A stretch of DNA of 64,000 nucleotides from Linnemannia schmuckeri (GCA_029449235.1 JANATG010000009.1:186001-250000), one strand, 5' to 3'; shown: positions 1 to 13,095, counted from the first letter of the stretch. Numbers and translations are program-made. The notes: generated by a model not told the origin, from the letters alone.

Positions 1-28
1 CGTACTGGAGAAAGATTACAAAGCCTCT

Positions 29-205
29 TCAGGGAGAAGGAGAACCAAGGCGGAGGTGAGCGCCTTGCTTGGCGGCGACCCAGGTGATGAATGCACAGGT
101 GAGGACGTATCCTGAGAACTTGAAGAATGCCGAACGGGAGATCTGAGCTTCCTCCTCGGCGGTCCTAGAGGATGCAAAGATTCGACGCAAGTTTGGCAGT
201 GCCAT
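29..205 (-). CDS. small single-pass membrane protein
   Basis: A single-exon reading of 58 residues starting MALPNLRRIF. The first 25 residues carry several Arg and Ser, then a short acidic stretch, followed by one hydrophobic segment at about residues 29-46 (FKFSGYVLTCAFITWVAAK) and a short polar tail. The size and the single central helix resemble small mitochondrial membrane subunits such as TOM or respiratory-complex accessory proteins, but I do not recognise a specific family. It lies head-to-head with the UPF0390 gene, with 318 bp between the start codons including a run of about 24 T. The gene is close to the window edge, so a further 3' exon cannot be excluded. The product being a membrane protein is a reasonable reading; its location in mitochondria is a guess. 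Confidence 0.5.
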   Translation of the reverse strand: MALPNLRRIFASSRTAEEEAQISRSAFFKFSGYVLTCAFITWVAAKQGAHLRLGSPSP

Positions 206-439
206 TGTTGACTAGGTGTTTTCCGGGTAAGGCGTGTGTGGTAGTGAAAGGAAGGGAAGGGCGTTGACCTGTGGAGTGGTGATGAGGAAGAAAAGAGGAG
301 CGAGCGATGAAAGTGGCAGTCAGGTACGAACAAGAAGCTGAACCGCGTTCGTTGGCTGGTTCGTCCATATAGTACAAGGCCCAGCCAATTCCGACAGCAA
401 GTCACAATATGCCTTTCCTTCGTAAACACTGGGACCAGG

Positions 440-464
440 CATTTTTTTTTTTTTTTTTTTTTTT
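440..464. repeat. poly(T) tract in divergent promoter
   Basis: An uninterrupted run of about 24 T lies between the divergent starts of the small membrane protein gene and the UPF0390 gene, about 60 bp upstream of the latter's ATG. Poly(dA:dT) tracts of this kind exclude nucleosomes in fungal promoters; that role here is inferred. Confidence 0.6.
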
Positions 465-523
465 GTTCTCTCACTCACAACTCACATCCCTCACCACTTC
501 GCATCCAGCAAACATAATCAACA

Positions 524-1012
524 ATGGCGCAGAAGGTCATCAAGAAGTCAAATGTCACCAAGGACAGTGTCAAGAAGCAGAACACCGGACTCCTCCGGAA
601 AGGAGGTACTCTATCTCTTCTACTGTCACTACCTGGATACTACAGACAAGGGTTCATAGCAGGATAGACACAGACAACGAGCACCAGACAACTGATACCC
701 CCCTATTATTCCCATACCACCCATCAACCAACAATAGCAAGAGCATATGCCCCCAAGAGCAACATGCTGATCAAACAAAAGTCGACCCAGAAGAAGCTCT
801 CGGCCCAGATCAACAAAAACATCGAGACCGTCATGGCCACCCGTGCGGGAGCTACCGGAAAGTTGACGATCATGAAGTCTCTCGCCGATGCTGGATTGGA
901 GGCTGAACGCAAGGCTGGAGGCAAGCGTAAGGCTGGAGGTATGCCCAAGGTCGGCACTGGCAAGATCTCGAAGGCTTTGCCTACCAAGGCCAAGCCTGCC
1001 CCCAAGAAGTAA
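524..1012 (+). CDS. UPF0390 (DUF2462) small basic protein
   Basis: Two exons, 524-605 and 738-1012, give a 118-residue very basic protein. Exon 1 encodes MAQKVIKKSN and runs to LLRKG; the 132-bp intron has GTACTC/AATAG ends, and using the acceptor at 736-737 restores the family motif K-G-x-R-x-x-A-P-K (here KGARAYAPKS). This motif, the Lys-rich character and the KLSAQINKNIE helix match the UPF0390 family (human homologue known as Leydig cell tumour 10 kDa protein, C19orf53). Molecular function of the family is poorly defined; the basic composition suggests nucleolar or ribosome-linked location. The C-terminus is an Ala/Lys/Pro-rich tail (KAKPAPKK). The single intron is in phase 1. Confidence 0.8.
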
Positions 1013-1423
1013 AATCACAGGAAAGCAACTATCAGGAATGGTGTCTGGACTCTCTTGATATTTTTTTTGGATACCTTCTTTCCCTCCTCCCCCTCTCTTT
1101 TCTCGTCCATTCCTTTATCTTTCCACACCTCACTCTCGTCTTTTTCTCGCATTAGTATTGTACACTAGTAGTTTTTCTTTCTGTCTTCCATAAATAATGG
1201 ACATCAAATTATCGGACATCATATGGATTGGAAAAGCAGTGTTTATTACTGGCTCAGGGACGATCTCGGTAACAAACAATGACAAAGACAAAGGACAAAG
1301 AAGAGAAAGAATTACGAAATGTAGAGAGGTATTAAGATGTGTTGGATAATACTGTATGAATGAGTGTGAGCGAGTGAATCAAAAACATCCATGGATAAAA
1401 AGAAGAAGGGAAAAAAGCACTGT
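1013..1423. other. convergent intergenic region
   Basis: This is the 3' region between the UPF0390 gene (plus) and the Kre9-domain gene (minus). It is pyrimidine-rich after the UPF0390 stop and contains AATAAT-type sequences near 1190 that could serve as polyadenylation signals. I see no coding region. Confidence 0.4.
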
Positions 1424-2505
1424 TCAGAGCTGCATCAAGACAAGGAGGGCGGTGGTAAGTGCCAGGACACCCTTACCAGTCCATTCCCACCTTGACACTG
1501 CCGCAATCGAGGAGGGCTTGGTCGTGCCTGCGTTTACAGGTGCTATTCACATACATACAACAGGGGGTCATACATGCAGATATAATTAGGTCCTCTGTCT
1601 CAACCTGCGGACCATTCCCATTAGGACACAATAATCAAACCAGAGAAACCAAAAAAAAAGCGTACCTGCAGTGCCCTCGGGCATGATGGAGAATGCTGGG
1701 CCCTGGGCAAAGAGGGTAGCCTGGTTGTTGACGTTGGCAATCAGAAGCACAGAGAAATTGGCGCCAGCGAAACCGAGTTTGGGAACTGGCCATGAGGCGC
1801 CTCCTGAGGCTGTTGCTAGATTTGAGAAGAGGGCCAGTGGGCCTGTGAACAGTGTCTTTGACTATTTTGTTGTAGTTGTTGGTGGTGCCCGTGTGTTGTA
1901 GGTGATGGAATGGGAGACGGTGTTTGGTTGGGTCCAGATTGCGTTGTGTGTCCGTCCAGGATAAGAAAGGGGGTGGTAGAAAACGTAACAGAGAGTGAGA
2001 ACGACAGCGGTGGTTTGCCGAATGTATTGGATCCGTGAAAACAAAAACATCCAGGGGCAAGCATGGTCCGCACAGACAGAGAAAAAGAAAGAGAGGGATA
2101 AGAGAAAACCCAATTAGTGAGTTGACCTTCGTTTAGTATGTTTGTACCACCTCAGAGAAACATATCAGAAAACACATACGTTGTCGACAAGCTCCACGGA
2201 GATGGTGGCGGGGGAAGGTGGTTGGGGACCAGAGTAGGACCAAGCGATGGGCAATTGACCTCCGGCGACAATAAACGACGTTGCATTGGGTGATGTGACC
2301 ACCAAGTCCGCTACGATATATCGAGAGGGAAAATAAAAAAAAAAATGTAAGTGAAGAGATGTTGCTGAAAATCCGCGTTCTCCCTATGTTAGGTTTGAGA
2401 AATGCTCGCAAGAGATCACTGTAGAGACCCTTGCTGCTTACCGAAGGCGGTGGAGATGAGAGCCAAGAGAGTGGCGACGACCAAGAGAGGCGAAAAGCTG
2501 TGCAT
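1424..2505 (-). CDS. secreted Kre9/Knh1-type domain protein, probable GPI anchor
   Basis: Four exons on the minus strand (2442-2505, 2180-2310, 1666-1861, 1424-1542) join in frame to 169 residues. Residues 1-21 form a signal peptide (MHSFSPLLVVATLLALISTA). The next exons read DLVVTSPNATSFIVAGGQLP and IAWSYSG, then FSVLLIANVNNQATLFAQGP and FSIMPEG: the beta-sandwich pattern of the Kre9/Knh1 N-terminal domain found in Ser/Thr-rich GPI-anchored fungal wall proteins (named from memory). The C-terminus is a hydrophobic tail (GVLALTTALLVLMQL) right at the stop, typical of a GPI-attachment signal. The protein is therefore likely exported to the plasma membrane or wall, with a role in beta-glucan or wall architecture. 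All introns have GT-AG ends. The 5' flank is strongly purine-rich on the plus strand. Confidence 0.72.
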
Positions 2506-5064
2506 GGCTGGGACGAGGATTCTATTGGATGTCCGTATCAAAGATAACAGTTGTAGCAGTGAATGGGAGAAAAAGAGAGGCGTCAGCGTCCATTTAATCG
2601 CTCCGACTCCTGGTGTGACGGATGAAGGTTGACGATGAAGAAGGGTGGCATCGAAAGAGGAAATGGAAAGTGGAACCAGGAAAGGAAAGAGGAAGAGTGG
2701 ATGGATTGGATGTTACCTACTGCAAAAAAAAATGGCTGCTGAGGGAGGAAGTGCGGAAGTGTGCTGCAGGAATGCGGCTAGAGGGAAAAGGGTTTAGAAG
2801 GGAAAAGAGGAAAGGAATACAAATACGTTGTGAGCGGCAAAAGAGGGATAATAAGGAAAAGAGGAAAGAGAGAGAGAAAAAGTAAGAAGGGCTACCAGCA
2901 AGGATGCAAAAGAAAAAAAAGGGAGGGAAAATAAAGCGAGCCAGAAAGAGATCATTCAGTGAGATAAAACTGCTGGCAAAAATGAAGTGACCGGTCGGCA
3001 TCCTGACTTGTGCCTTGCTGTTCAACGCCGCGCCAAGGAATACAAAAGAACGAATCCCTATTTTGCTATCGTAACTTTTTCCCGGCAACCACATCGACCT
3101 TGTCAATGGGCGACTTTGCTGAATGGTCAGACTGAAGGAAAGAAATACAGGAGTTGGTGTCGAAGGGGACAGAGGGAGAGAAAAAAGAAAAGAGAGGGGG
3201 GAAGGAAGATGAGAAAAGGAAGGGGGTGCGAAGGACGAGAAAGACGAGGGGAGCCAGCATGTCCCAGTGCATATTGGATCCTTGGTTGAGAGGGAAAAAA
3301 ATTAAAGGGGTCATGCACGGAGACATAGAAGGACGATATTATTTTCTCTTCCTAGAAGAAAGTACTCACACAAACACACAAGCAGGGTGGACAAGGTCGC
3401 ACTCGAGTGAGGCATCTGCAAGAAGAGGCGAAATCGACGAGGACGGTATACGAGATAAAGAAAAAAAGTAATCAATACAAGGAAATGCCGGGTATAGGTA
3501 TGGGTTCTTCAGAAAAATAGTTGGGTCGATGGGAGAACCTTCCGAGCGCACTTTGTGTATTTTTTCACAACAGGTCGGGCATACAAACGTCGCACCAGCC
3601 TTACTTCCACTTTTTCTGTCGCGCACAGACGCTCTTACCCTCATAGCCTGCCAAACAACACGGGTGAGTGTATCTTGTAAGTGGGAGAGAGGGAATTCCG
3701 ATGAGTGGTCACCCCATTATTTTAAATTTCTGCGCCACCGAAATCAGGATCAAGATCAAATTGCCGCGTCCCGATATTTCGCGTGTCGCGCTGTGACGTG
3801 TTATGGTGCTTTGCATCTTTGCGACGGACCGTGGTGAACACTTAGGTCAGAAGGTTGAAGTCACAAGAAAAGAGTCTGTTCGATGGCCTGCGTTTAATTT
3901 TCAGCCACAGTTTCGCTCCTTACTTTAGTCAGCGATATCTCGCTTTTCCCGTTCCCCCTCATCTCATTCCTTCTCATGCTCATATAAAGGCAATTTCGTC
4001 TGCTTGACACGTATTGGTGTCCTCCAACGTTTCTTTTTTTTGATAATATTGGTTGAAGGAATGTAGTAAAGGGGGCCAGAAGGTGGCAACCATGACTTCA
4101 TCCTCGTTTTTCTTTAATTTTTTAATCTCACGCGCGCAATAAAAACTGTCGAGCTATTGCAAAAAAAAAGAGCACACTTTGTAGAAGACAGCATGTGACA
4201 AGGGATACTAGGACTACTGTCATTCTTCCTTATAAGTGGCAGAAATAAAAACTCGACTACATAAATCTCTCACGTTGATAAAATCTGGAGGTAGGAACTC
4301 AAACTCAGCGTTCGCCGGAACACCTATCGTCGCTTCAATCTAAACCTTTTATCAGCAAAGTATACATTGACTTGCAAACGGCAATCTTCGTACGATTAAT
4401 ATGTATCGAAGAGTTTTCCGTACAACTATTGGCATATTCTGCAATGCAGCATATTGAGTGAAAAGAGATACCACTCTGGAATGGTATCGTCTATAAGGAC
4501 ATTTTTTTTGTATAGTCTAGTCAGAAACCATGTGGGGCTTCCGCATAGATGTGAACCAACATGAGCGGTGAAAGGTTAAAAAATTCACCTTCCATAAACG
4601 GCCATCTTCTATCCTGAATACTATAAACACATCGATGAATATCCAGCATGACTAGACACAAAAATTATCAAAAAAGTACCAGGTTGGTCACAAGGCCGTG
4701 TGCAAGATATCAATAGCAAAGGAAAATGAGATGTCCAAACAGGATATCATTCCTTCTGCGCGTACTTGTGTTGCATTGTAAGCAAAATATCTACGTCTAC
4801 ACCCACCGGTGCGGACTGGCACGAGCGATAAAAAAAGTAACAAAGTAAATGAAGTAGATGTAATCAAGGCGACGAAGACACCTGAACGCCATAAAAGTAG
4901 TGTCTGCAGTATGCACCAATAGAGGAAATAAAATCAAGCGGCAACCTTTCTATCTAAGAACCGTGACGAGATTACTTGCTTCTTCTCCGGGAGATTGTAC
5001 CTCCAACACATTTAGTCATGACACGCATAGGCAAGAATAGGCGTGGCTTCCATCTTTTTTAAGC
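2506..5064. other. intergenic, no gene seen
   Basis: About 2.5 kb upstream of the Kre9-domain gene. From 2,600 to 3,300 the plus strand is very rich in A and G (C/T on the strand of the neighbouring gene), giving open but unconvincing reading frames full of Lys, Arg and Glu. From 3,700 onward composition is ordinary and AT-rich. I see no protein, tRNA or rRNA gene here. Confidence 0.5.
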
Positions 5065-6200
5065 AACACTTATTCTTGAGGAAAGCGACTCAAGAGAGGA
5101 AGATCGGAAGGTAGAAGTAGAAAGAAAAATAAATTGTGACAGCGACCAGGATGTGCAATCAACCATTTTAGCACAGCTTGAGATTCTTGAGACCTATTTG
5201 AGCTATCCAGTCAAAGCCTCCTCCGTTGTTCTTAAAGTCGTCGTGCTTGGCATCGCACTTGTCGTCGTCTTTCGCGAGATTGTTCATACAGTCGTCAACG
5301 CACCTTTGTGACTATTTGCCCCCAATGACCTTGCATTTGCCGTAGCAGTTTGCATTTGCCATCATCGCATGGGCCTTGCAGTTGCAATTGGCCGCCACAA
5401 GTGCAGTAGACATGCAGGTCTCGCTGATAGTCTAGACGGTTGAGGTAGCCCAGGCAAGAGTGGCAATGACGAGAAACTGGATCTTCATGATAGCTTAAGG
5501 TGAGCGTGGAGTGTCTAGTGTGAATGCATTGTGAGTGAGTAGAGCGGTCGTTGCGGTATTAAGCTGTATTTTAAGACGCCTTGAAAAAAATGCAGCAAGT
5601 ACAATAAGATAGACTTACATGTGTCTGCGAGATGGTGAGGTAGGGCAAAGTTGACTTTTCTCAGGGCAAGGATGGGTGTCGAGGATATGGAGTTTATAAG
5701 ACGGCGATGGACTATATATATACATGTATTTCGTGAGGAAGCGCGATAAAAAAAACTTACTTGAACTGGCATATGAAACGGACAAGTAACAGGCTGTTGC
5801 ATGGTATTATTCAATCGCTTGACCTCTGTAGTGAAGGGAACTGAGAACCTAAAAACGAGTAAAAATTAAAACGACTGTTCTTCCCGTTTCCTCGGTAAAA
5901 CTTTTTTTAACAGTCACCTTCTTGGAATTCTACTCTGTGTCAATGTTTGAGATTGCTTGACGGTAGAGACCTTTCTCTGATTGGGTCACAGGGATGCAGG
6001 AGCCAATGAGGGGTATGTTGGACGTTTAACTGGGCTATCGTTGAACATGGGTAACGGCGTTGTTTTTTTTTTGCCATACTTTTCACTACTTTCTTTACCA
6101 TTTTTCTTTCTTTTCCTCTCACCTCCTAACCTAATTCTTCTCTCCAGTGGCAAAGTACCTACTCTTTGTTGTTTTGTTTGTCTAAAAGAGGCAGCACTCG
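5065..6200. repeat. segmental duplication, copy A
   Basis: This stretch aligns by eye with 18,620-19,770 in the same orientation. Shared landmarks in order: TTATTCTTGAGGAAAG (5069 and 18,627), the Cys-rich pseudogene, the AGCGGTCGTTG block (5542 and 19,128), AGTTGACTTTT (5650 and 19,231) and ACAGRCTGTTGCATG (about 5790 and 19,390). Homology therefore covers the coding relic and about 700 bp on its 5' side, with substitutions and indels throughout, so the duplication is old. Confidence 0.7.
5168..5488 (-). pseudogene. broken small secreted Cys-rich protein (copy A)
   Basis: Reading from the ATG at 5488 gives a signal-peptide-like start (MKIQFLVIATLAWATSTV), then Cys-rich sequence with motifs CMSTALVAANCNCK, NCYGKCKV and RCVDDC, ending at TAA after LKLC. 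Two in-frame TAG codons interrupt it, at 5432-5434 (codon 19) and 5312-5314. Relative to copy B at 18,721-19,072 it has also lost a short piece just after the signal peptide. The architecture (about 100 residues, signal peptide, 8-9 cysteines) is that of a small secreted, effector-like protein. I do not recognise the family. No intron rescues the frame, so I call it a pseudogene. Confidence 0.65.
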
Positions 6201-9200
6201 AAGGATGTTGAAGTTGTCCTAGATCTTTTGTTTATTTTCCGTCCTATTGTCAGAAAGCATGGAGAGAGAAGGACTTTTAGTAGAACTATTGTTGTCACAG
6301 CTGGTTGATTCTATGCAGCAGAGAGGACAAAATAAAAACAACTAGCTACTGATCAAAAAATTCATCACTCTACCGTTTTGTCCGACCCTTGGCAAACATC
6401 GATGTTTAATGAAGTGTAAGAACCTTTGCACCGTTTTCCCCCCTTTCTCCATATAACCTCCCTCAGCCCCCATTGCAGACCCATTAAGGTTTTCTCCCAG
6501 ACCTTCCGGTTTGCACAGCGCAATACTTTCTCTAGGTCGAAAATGGGCGCGCCGGGAGTACGAACAGCCCAATTAACTAGAGGAGTTTAAAAAAACAATT
6601 GTTGCAGCCAATCATACTCCGCCAATCACTCGACAACTGCGTATCTGAAAGAAAGAGATGGATGGTTGTCACGTAGTCAGCCTAATCTTAATCTGCAAAG
6701 AATGTCAAGGACGCGTACATGTATGAATGTACTTGCTTGTGAGAAGTGGATAAAGAGAGATGACTTCTAATATGTTGTTTGGATGTTTAATGAGACAACG
6801 GTAAAGGACTTTGAGTACGACTTTCACAACGAGAGGACAGAAAAGCCAAGAGAACTGAGCCCATATCCGAACCCAACAGAGAAAGACCTGTCATTTTGAT
6901 ATTTGCAAATAAAAGCATGAATTGTGAAAAAATTCTGCCCGAGCTAAGGTATGAGCTGTTGTTATTGTTGATGGTGTTGTTGTTGTTGCATGGATGATTT
7001 TCCTCATGAGAAAATGATAACGAGTAAGAAGTATAATTGGCCAATAGCTGTGGGCTGTAGTGTACTCGGGAGTACGTCTGATCGAAGAGAGAAACGCATG
7101 AAGTGATCACATTAATCAAGAATGTTGTTAGTCTTACTTATGATTCGCCTCGTTGCTATGCACCAGAAAAAAAGGAGAAAGCGCTGAAAATGCTTGAGTA
7201 TCGTTTGACACGGCATGTGCGGCGTAGGGAACATCTTCTAAATGCAGATATACTGCTGTAGATGCGAACTTCCAAAAAGAAAAACAGAAAAAATGCCATG
7301 GTCAACCGAAATGCTAATTTTCGGAATCAAAGGTTTTGAAAAGGAAAAAACAAACTACGCTCCACCATGAAAAAAATACAAATTCAAAAAAAAAAAAATA
7401 GTAGCATTAGCTTTTTGAGACGCAGAACCAATTTTGTATATCAAACACCTAGCCACCATCTGGAAAAAACAAACGTATAGCCTATTTACACAAAGGTGTC
7501 ATTATTTTACTTCAATCAGTCATTGAAAAGAAATGAATATTGTTCGTAACAGTGCATCGACGACATGATAATATAAAGCGGTAAGGTCTAATGCTCATGT
7601 CAGAATCTGGCTTCCGCGCACGAGTATCGATTGAAGATTCGTAAAATTCAAGTAGGATGATGTCCGATCCGGCGGATGCACATATATCATCGTGGCTACA
7701 TCTTCAAGTCGTGCGCACAAACAGAACCCTGAATTGACATAAAAGATCAAAAACGAAAATGGTCCAGGTACGCTCTCAAGGGCTACACATTCGACGTGTG
7801 ACGCGTCGTCATCGAGCCAGCTGTAAGTCCATGTTATACGGTCGCATTTTTTCCCAATCAAGCAAAGGGAAAACGCATCTCTTAATCATATCCGTGCATA
7901 ACTCAATGATACAAAACTGCGGCAAGGGGAAAATCGTTTTATAAGTTTGGACAGGTCACAGATTGTATATTGTCTCAGCAAGAAACTTGTTTGAGGCTTG
8001 GTATCACAACCGGAAGGCCGAATCAAAATCAAACCTTCTTCGAAGAAGATATTAAACGAACAATAAGAACCAAACTTGCACCACTGAATATCCTCCTTTG
8101 CAATGCACCATAAAGCAAAGTCTACACAACACTACCGCGACAGCCGAAATAATGATTTTGCTCAATGAAATGGTTGCATAAAATGTGAAGTCAGTCAAAT
8201 CATTTTTGCGGTTGATTGATAAAAGCAAGCGAGTGAGAAGTTGCCGATCAGATATCCACGACCACTAAAAGCTCATTAGCGCTCACAGGCAGAATCGCTA
8301 AATATCTGATTGACAAAGGTTAATGAGGCTGATTCAATGATTCTTGGTTTACATCGTTAAATATCTTGAACTTTTGGTGTCGCTCAACATTACAAGGGCG
8401 TTTCTTCAACAACGCGACCAGTCTCCACCTTCTCTGTGTTTTACTAACAAATATATAAGAACTGAAATTGACCCCTACGACGCCGTAGTGAAATAAGATC
8501 GTTTCTAATCGGCTTTATTCACTGAAAAGAAGCTCACGTTTTCCAACTTGGTATATCGCATGAATGGGGTTTTTCAGTGAGACCAATATAAAGGTAACGA
8601 CGAGAGATTGAAGCAACTAATAAAACAAAATAAGGCACAGATCTTAATGTCGGCAAAAAAAACGGTATACCAGCATCTCACTCAGAGTAACCAAACAACT
8701 GGTGCTTTCCCTGGTGATCTACGTTTATCGGTGTGAGAGTTTTTCAGTTCAAAAAAAAAGAGCCGACAAGTGTTGTTTCACCTTGAATTGGGGGTTTTTT
8801 TTTGAAGATAGTGAACGTAAAAATGATGGTAATTGGTTGGACGGATCGGCTGAAATCTTGATGAATTGTGATTGTAAAGGACTTTGTTCAGGCAACATTG
8901 GATCGCAAATTTTTGTACGAGTGAGCCAAAAGATGGACTTTGGACATGCCCCGTTGGTACCCTCGCTCCATTCTATGATCTGTTCAAAGTAAGGTGGCTT
9001 TTGCAGAAACAAATAGTGATCGGCGATGTGAACCTTTGAAAAACAATAGTCGTGCCGAAATATTATAACCAAGCAGGACTAGTAGCGTTTCAAAGTTTAT
9101 CTGCCCGCGCGGAAACGGCTCCATCGCTAACACACCGCCCTATCGGTATGCGCTTGTCATAAAAGAGATCATAGTTGTTTTTCCCAAAGGACGAGGTTTG

Positions 9201-11973
9201 GCAAGGAAATCGTACGAATGGAAACGAAGTCCGAGTGAACCGTTCAGAGGTTCTGAAATCCGCCGCTGCAGTACACGTTTGATTCGACAAAAGGCAGAGG
9301 CACTTACGATGTGACACATCCGCGTGCGCACTCAAAAAATGATATCAAAAAGGACAGCTGCGATCATATGCAAGGCTGCCGTTTGTCAGAAAAATGTGCC
9401 GAATAAAGAGCCCTTCTGACTTAAGTGTACCACTCTGAACAAGATCTATGAACTTAAAATGACTGAAAAATACCAGTAGCAGGTTGCAAAGAGATGAGAA
9501 ACATTTTGTCAATTTGTCAGGTGATATATTTGAAGATACAACAGGTCGTCCTTGTGTAATAAGTATTTCCAGACGTGGAGTGCTTTCTCCAACCCCCCCC
9601 CCCCCCCCTTTTTTTTTTTTTTTTTTGAAGAAACGCGGGATTGCAACCAAAAAATCGGATATGAAGGACGAGCGGACCGTCTATCCTTGAATTTTTGGAA
9701 GGCTCAATAATCAGCCACGCGTTACTTTTTGTGAAAATGGAAAGAAAAAACCGACCACACAAGTTTGCGATCATCCTTCAAAATCAAGCACTTAGAATGA
9801 AACCACCTGCATCAGGGATGTTTATCGGTGTAATTTACTCAATCATTGCAAGAAGAGACCGGTACATATTCACTTACATATCGGCACCGTGTCGAGAGAA
9901 TAGTTCAGAGAGCATAGAGTTCATATACTACTGGTATCTCAGACTAGATACGACTGCCGAGAAATGAATATTAGTCCAATTCATGACAAATTCAAAGGCT
10001 CATATGCTACGGAACGGGGAAATGTATCCTGGCGACTGTTTTCACAAATGACAAGCCAATCACATTAATGCGACCTAAAATCGACAGAAAAAGACGAAAA
10101 GGAATGAATCGTATATGCTCTCAAAAATAAGGCATAGGACTCGCGACTCGTTGATAACTAGTCAGTTAGTTTAAAAGGCGAAAGGATCTGACGGTGGCGC
10201 AAATCTTTTTTGAACTGCTTGAAACTTACACAAACCACGAATTTGGGTATGAAAACGTAAACAAGATATCCAGCGCATCGCCCAGGTCCTTCATCTATGT
10301 AGCACCATGCGGCGCATCAAAGATAAGACGCTTAATATAACCTGAAATCATACTCCTGACAAATTATTTACTAAACGGAATGTGAGAACTTGAATATCGA
10401 TAAGGAGGCCTGTTATCCTTTTCTTTTAATATCAAAAGTGCCCCCACCAAATCTCGTTTACAACGCTGGTAAAAGGAGGCGAGTGGGAGCTCTTCTCAGA
10501 TCGTCGTCCAAGAGAATAAATGAAATAAAGCTGCTCGAACAGTGGCTAGGACCCGTCATACTACAAATGTAAAAAAAAATTCATTATCCATCTTCGTTGC
10601 ATAAAAGTAATGCGTGCGAGGAACAAATTAGAATCCTCCTGCATCTTGCGCTTCCAATAAAAAAAGATATTTACTTCATTTAACAGCCGTGTATAACCTA
10701 GCCGTGTATAGCTGGCATTTGTTAACCAATACATAGTGGAAGTGATTGGAGCGAACAGGAGACCGTAATCTGCTGCCTTAAGTTATGTTAGCTCAAACGA
10801 ATGCGACGAAAAGCAAATCCTCATCTTCATTCCATTCAAGCAACGTCAACCATTTTAGCAAAAGGTGAACGTCGAATCCAGAACTTAAGAGCCTAATGCT
10901 TGGAGCAACCTGGAAATATGTAAAGATATTGGTCTGGTGATGCGCTATTGTATTTTTTTTTCAGTCAGGAAAAAGAGGGGATCTGTTTTGGTCAACCTTA
11001 TACCTTTTCTTCTCGTCAAAACATAAAACACGACTAAGGAGCGTATTTTAAAGCTTATACAAAAGGCAAGAAGCCCGGATCTACTTAACAAGAAATTTGT
11101 TTTGAAGGTTGAAACCACAGAAGTACGGTTGAATGAGGATATCCGTATCTAAACGACAAATCCTCTTTCAAGAACATTTTAAGTGGGCGAAAGAGTTCAG
11201 ATAACGACAACTGAATATCCTCGTGTACCTTGTGCCACAAAGAGAACAACATCAGCCTACAACAGCATGAATCGCATGTACTACCCTTGATTTAATGAAA
11301 TGGTCGTGATAAAGACTGAGGAAATCAAATCGTTGTCACAAGGTAGTAAAAAAAATAGACCAATCACTTTCCGTTCATGTGTCCGTGCGTAGCATGTAGT
11401 TCAAAGCGCGCATATTGCATGACATGAAAGCCAAATCCAGAGCGGCCTGTGAATTGAGGAATGGCCAAAACATCATCTCCTAAACTTTTGTGTCGCCTTG
11501 ACGAACGGCGCTATTCCAACCACCCTCTAAAAAATCCGCCACGTTATTTTCTATAATGAAAATCGAATGAAACAGATGCGTGGTGGAGGCTAAAAGCTAT
11601 CAATCAATCGTATCGTCTACTTTCTGCACTCCATTTCAAAGGAGGTAGGTTCTTCATTCGGTCGCCCTGAACAAATTGCTCTAGATTTTTTTTTTTGCAA
11701 ATAATTTGCGCATGGTGACGTTGCTGTTGCCGGAGAGTAAGAGAGGGTTCGATCAAATGACAACCTCTACAATGATCCGCTATAGCCCTCGTAACTTTAT
11801 ACTAGTACTCGCACGGGACACCTCCAGTTTTGAAAGAATATATAAGAACAAGATAATCAATTGATCCAAGTGTCCATGCTATATCAATGCTATTTAATCC
11901 ACTAAAAGCGTGTTTGGCCACTGCCTTCCTTGCATCCGTAACAAAGATACCGGACAACAAACCGTGGCGACAT
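6201..11973. other. long gene-poor AT-rich block
   Basis: Nearly 5.8 kb without a convincing gene. All frames are short and lack recognisable domains or splice-consistent extensions. Two stretches, about 8,090-8,215 and 11,205-11,345, share the order CTGAATATCCTC ... AATGAAATGGT ... AATCAAAT and may be diverged copies of one old repeat. A C16T18 tract lies at 9593-9626. The block looks like decayed transposon or heterochromatic sequence, but I cannot name an element. Confidence 0.4.
9593..9626. repeat. C16-T18 homopyrimidine tract
   Basis: Sixteen C followed directly by eighteen T, a perfect homopyrimidine run able in principle to form triplex or other non-B DNA. No gene is adjacent. The exact length in a low-complexity tract like this may be affected by sequencing error. 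Confidence 0.7.
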
Positions 11974-13059
11974 TTATCCCAAAAAGACGGAAAGAATGTC
12001 ACTGAGGGTAATGCACCCTACAGGCCGGTCCTCACTATCGACCAACCAAGACCGGTGTCCGTGGTTGCGAACAACGCCGCTCATCAATTGACCCAGCGAG
12101 AACTTTGCCCGGCAGCTCAGCGGTTTCTTGAGACTGCCCTGGCATGTCTTCAAGTACACCAGTACAGGACGGTGTAAGTCCTCGATCCTGTTAGGGTTGA
12201 TCCCGCGCAAGTCCGCCGCTGACATTTCTGCTACCAGTGCCCCATCCGAATCTAATTCAGCGAACAAATAGAAAACATCGTCGGTGTTAGTATGTCAGAC
12301 GAAAATATGAGGTGGGGGCCTTGTCTCGTCACACAAAAACGCACAAGTAGAGAGAGGTGAGCTTACCGACGATGGCTACACAGGTGGCGTGGGAGGTGGA
12401 CATCTTTTGAAGAGCATCCCAGGCCTGGGACTGGATGGTGATTGATACAGGTGTACGCTTGAGTTTGCTTGCTGTTGCTTCGTCAAGGTACTCCTCCGCA
12501 TACTTGAGGGCATGACCTGCAAAACTGTCGGCTGAAATATCCAGAATAGGGCCCAACTCGTGGTTGTGCTCCAGAAGGTAGCGGATAACATCAGTCTGAG
12601 AGATCAAGCGACCCGCTGAGGGCTTGCGTGCCTGTTGTTCCAATTCAATGGCAGCGTTCTCCTCTGTGTCTGCCTGATCTGTGCGAACAGGAATGTCCTC
12701 CAGTACCAAAATGCGGTGCACACGGTGCTTTGTGAACAATTCGATCCTAAACAAGTGCATAGGGTCAGAAAAAAAAATGTATGTGTTTGTCAGGAATCTT
12801 TACACAGCCCACATGCGCATGCCGCATTTACACATCCGTCCAGACCCCTCTTTTCTTGTACACCCGTGAATCCGTCTCACTCCGATGTTCACTTACAATT
12901 GTGTCAAGGAGATGCTTGGCTGGCATGTCCATAGTTTGGAGGAGCTCTTGGTCATCCCCACCAAAATCGCCACGGGCATCGATAGGAACTCGGTGTTCAA
13001 GCCTTTAGCCGAACCTGACGACAACCCTTGCTCCTACATGACAAAGAGTACCAAAAATA

Positions 13060-13095
<36 letters not shown>

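Noticed and set aside
2622..3471. Lys/Arg/Glu-rich frames in the purine-rich stretch
   Set aside because: Pure composition artefacts of A/G-rich DNA, without starts in context or splice-consistent extension.
5168..5488. Stop-codon readthrough of TAG in the Cys-rich gene copies
   Set aside because: Copy B also has a frameshift, and the TAG positions are not shared, which fits independent decay better than recoding.
12897..13033. Alternative reading of this CBS-gene exon giving DARGDFGGDDQELLQ
   Set aside because: It cannot be joined in phase to both neighbouring exons while keeping the N-terminal part of the next CBS segment; the frame with QPSISLTQLIELFTK fits both junctions.
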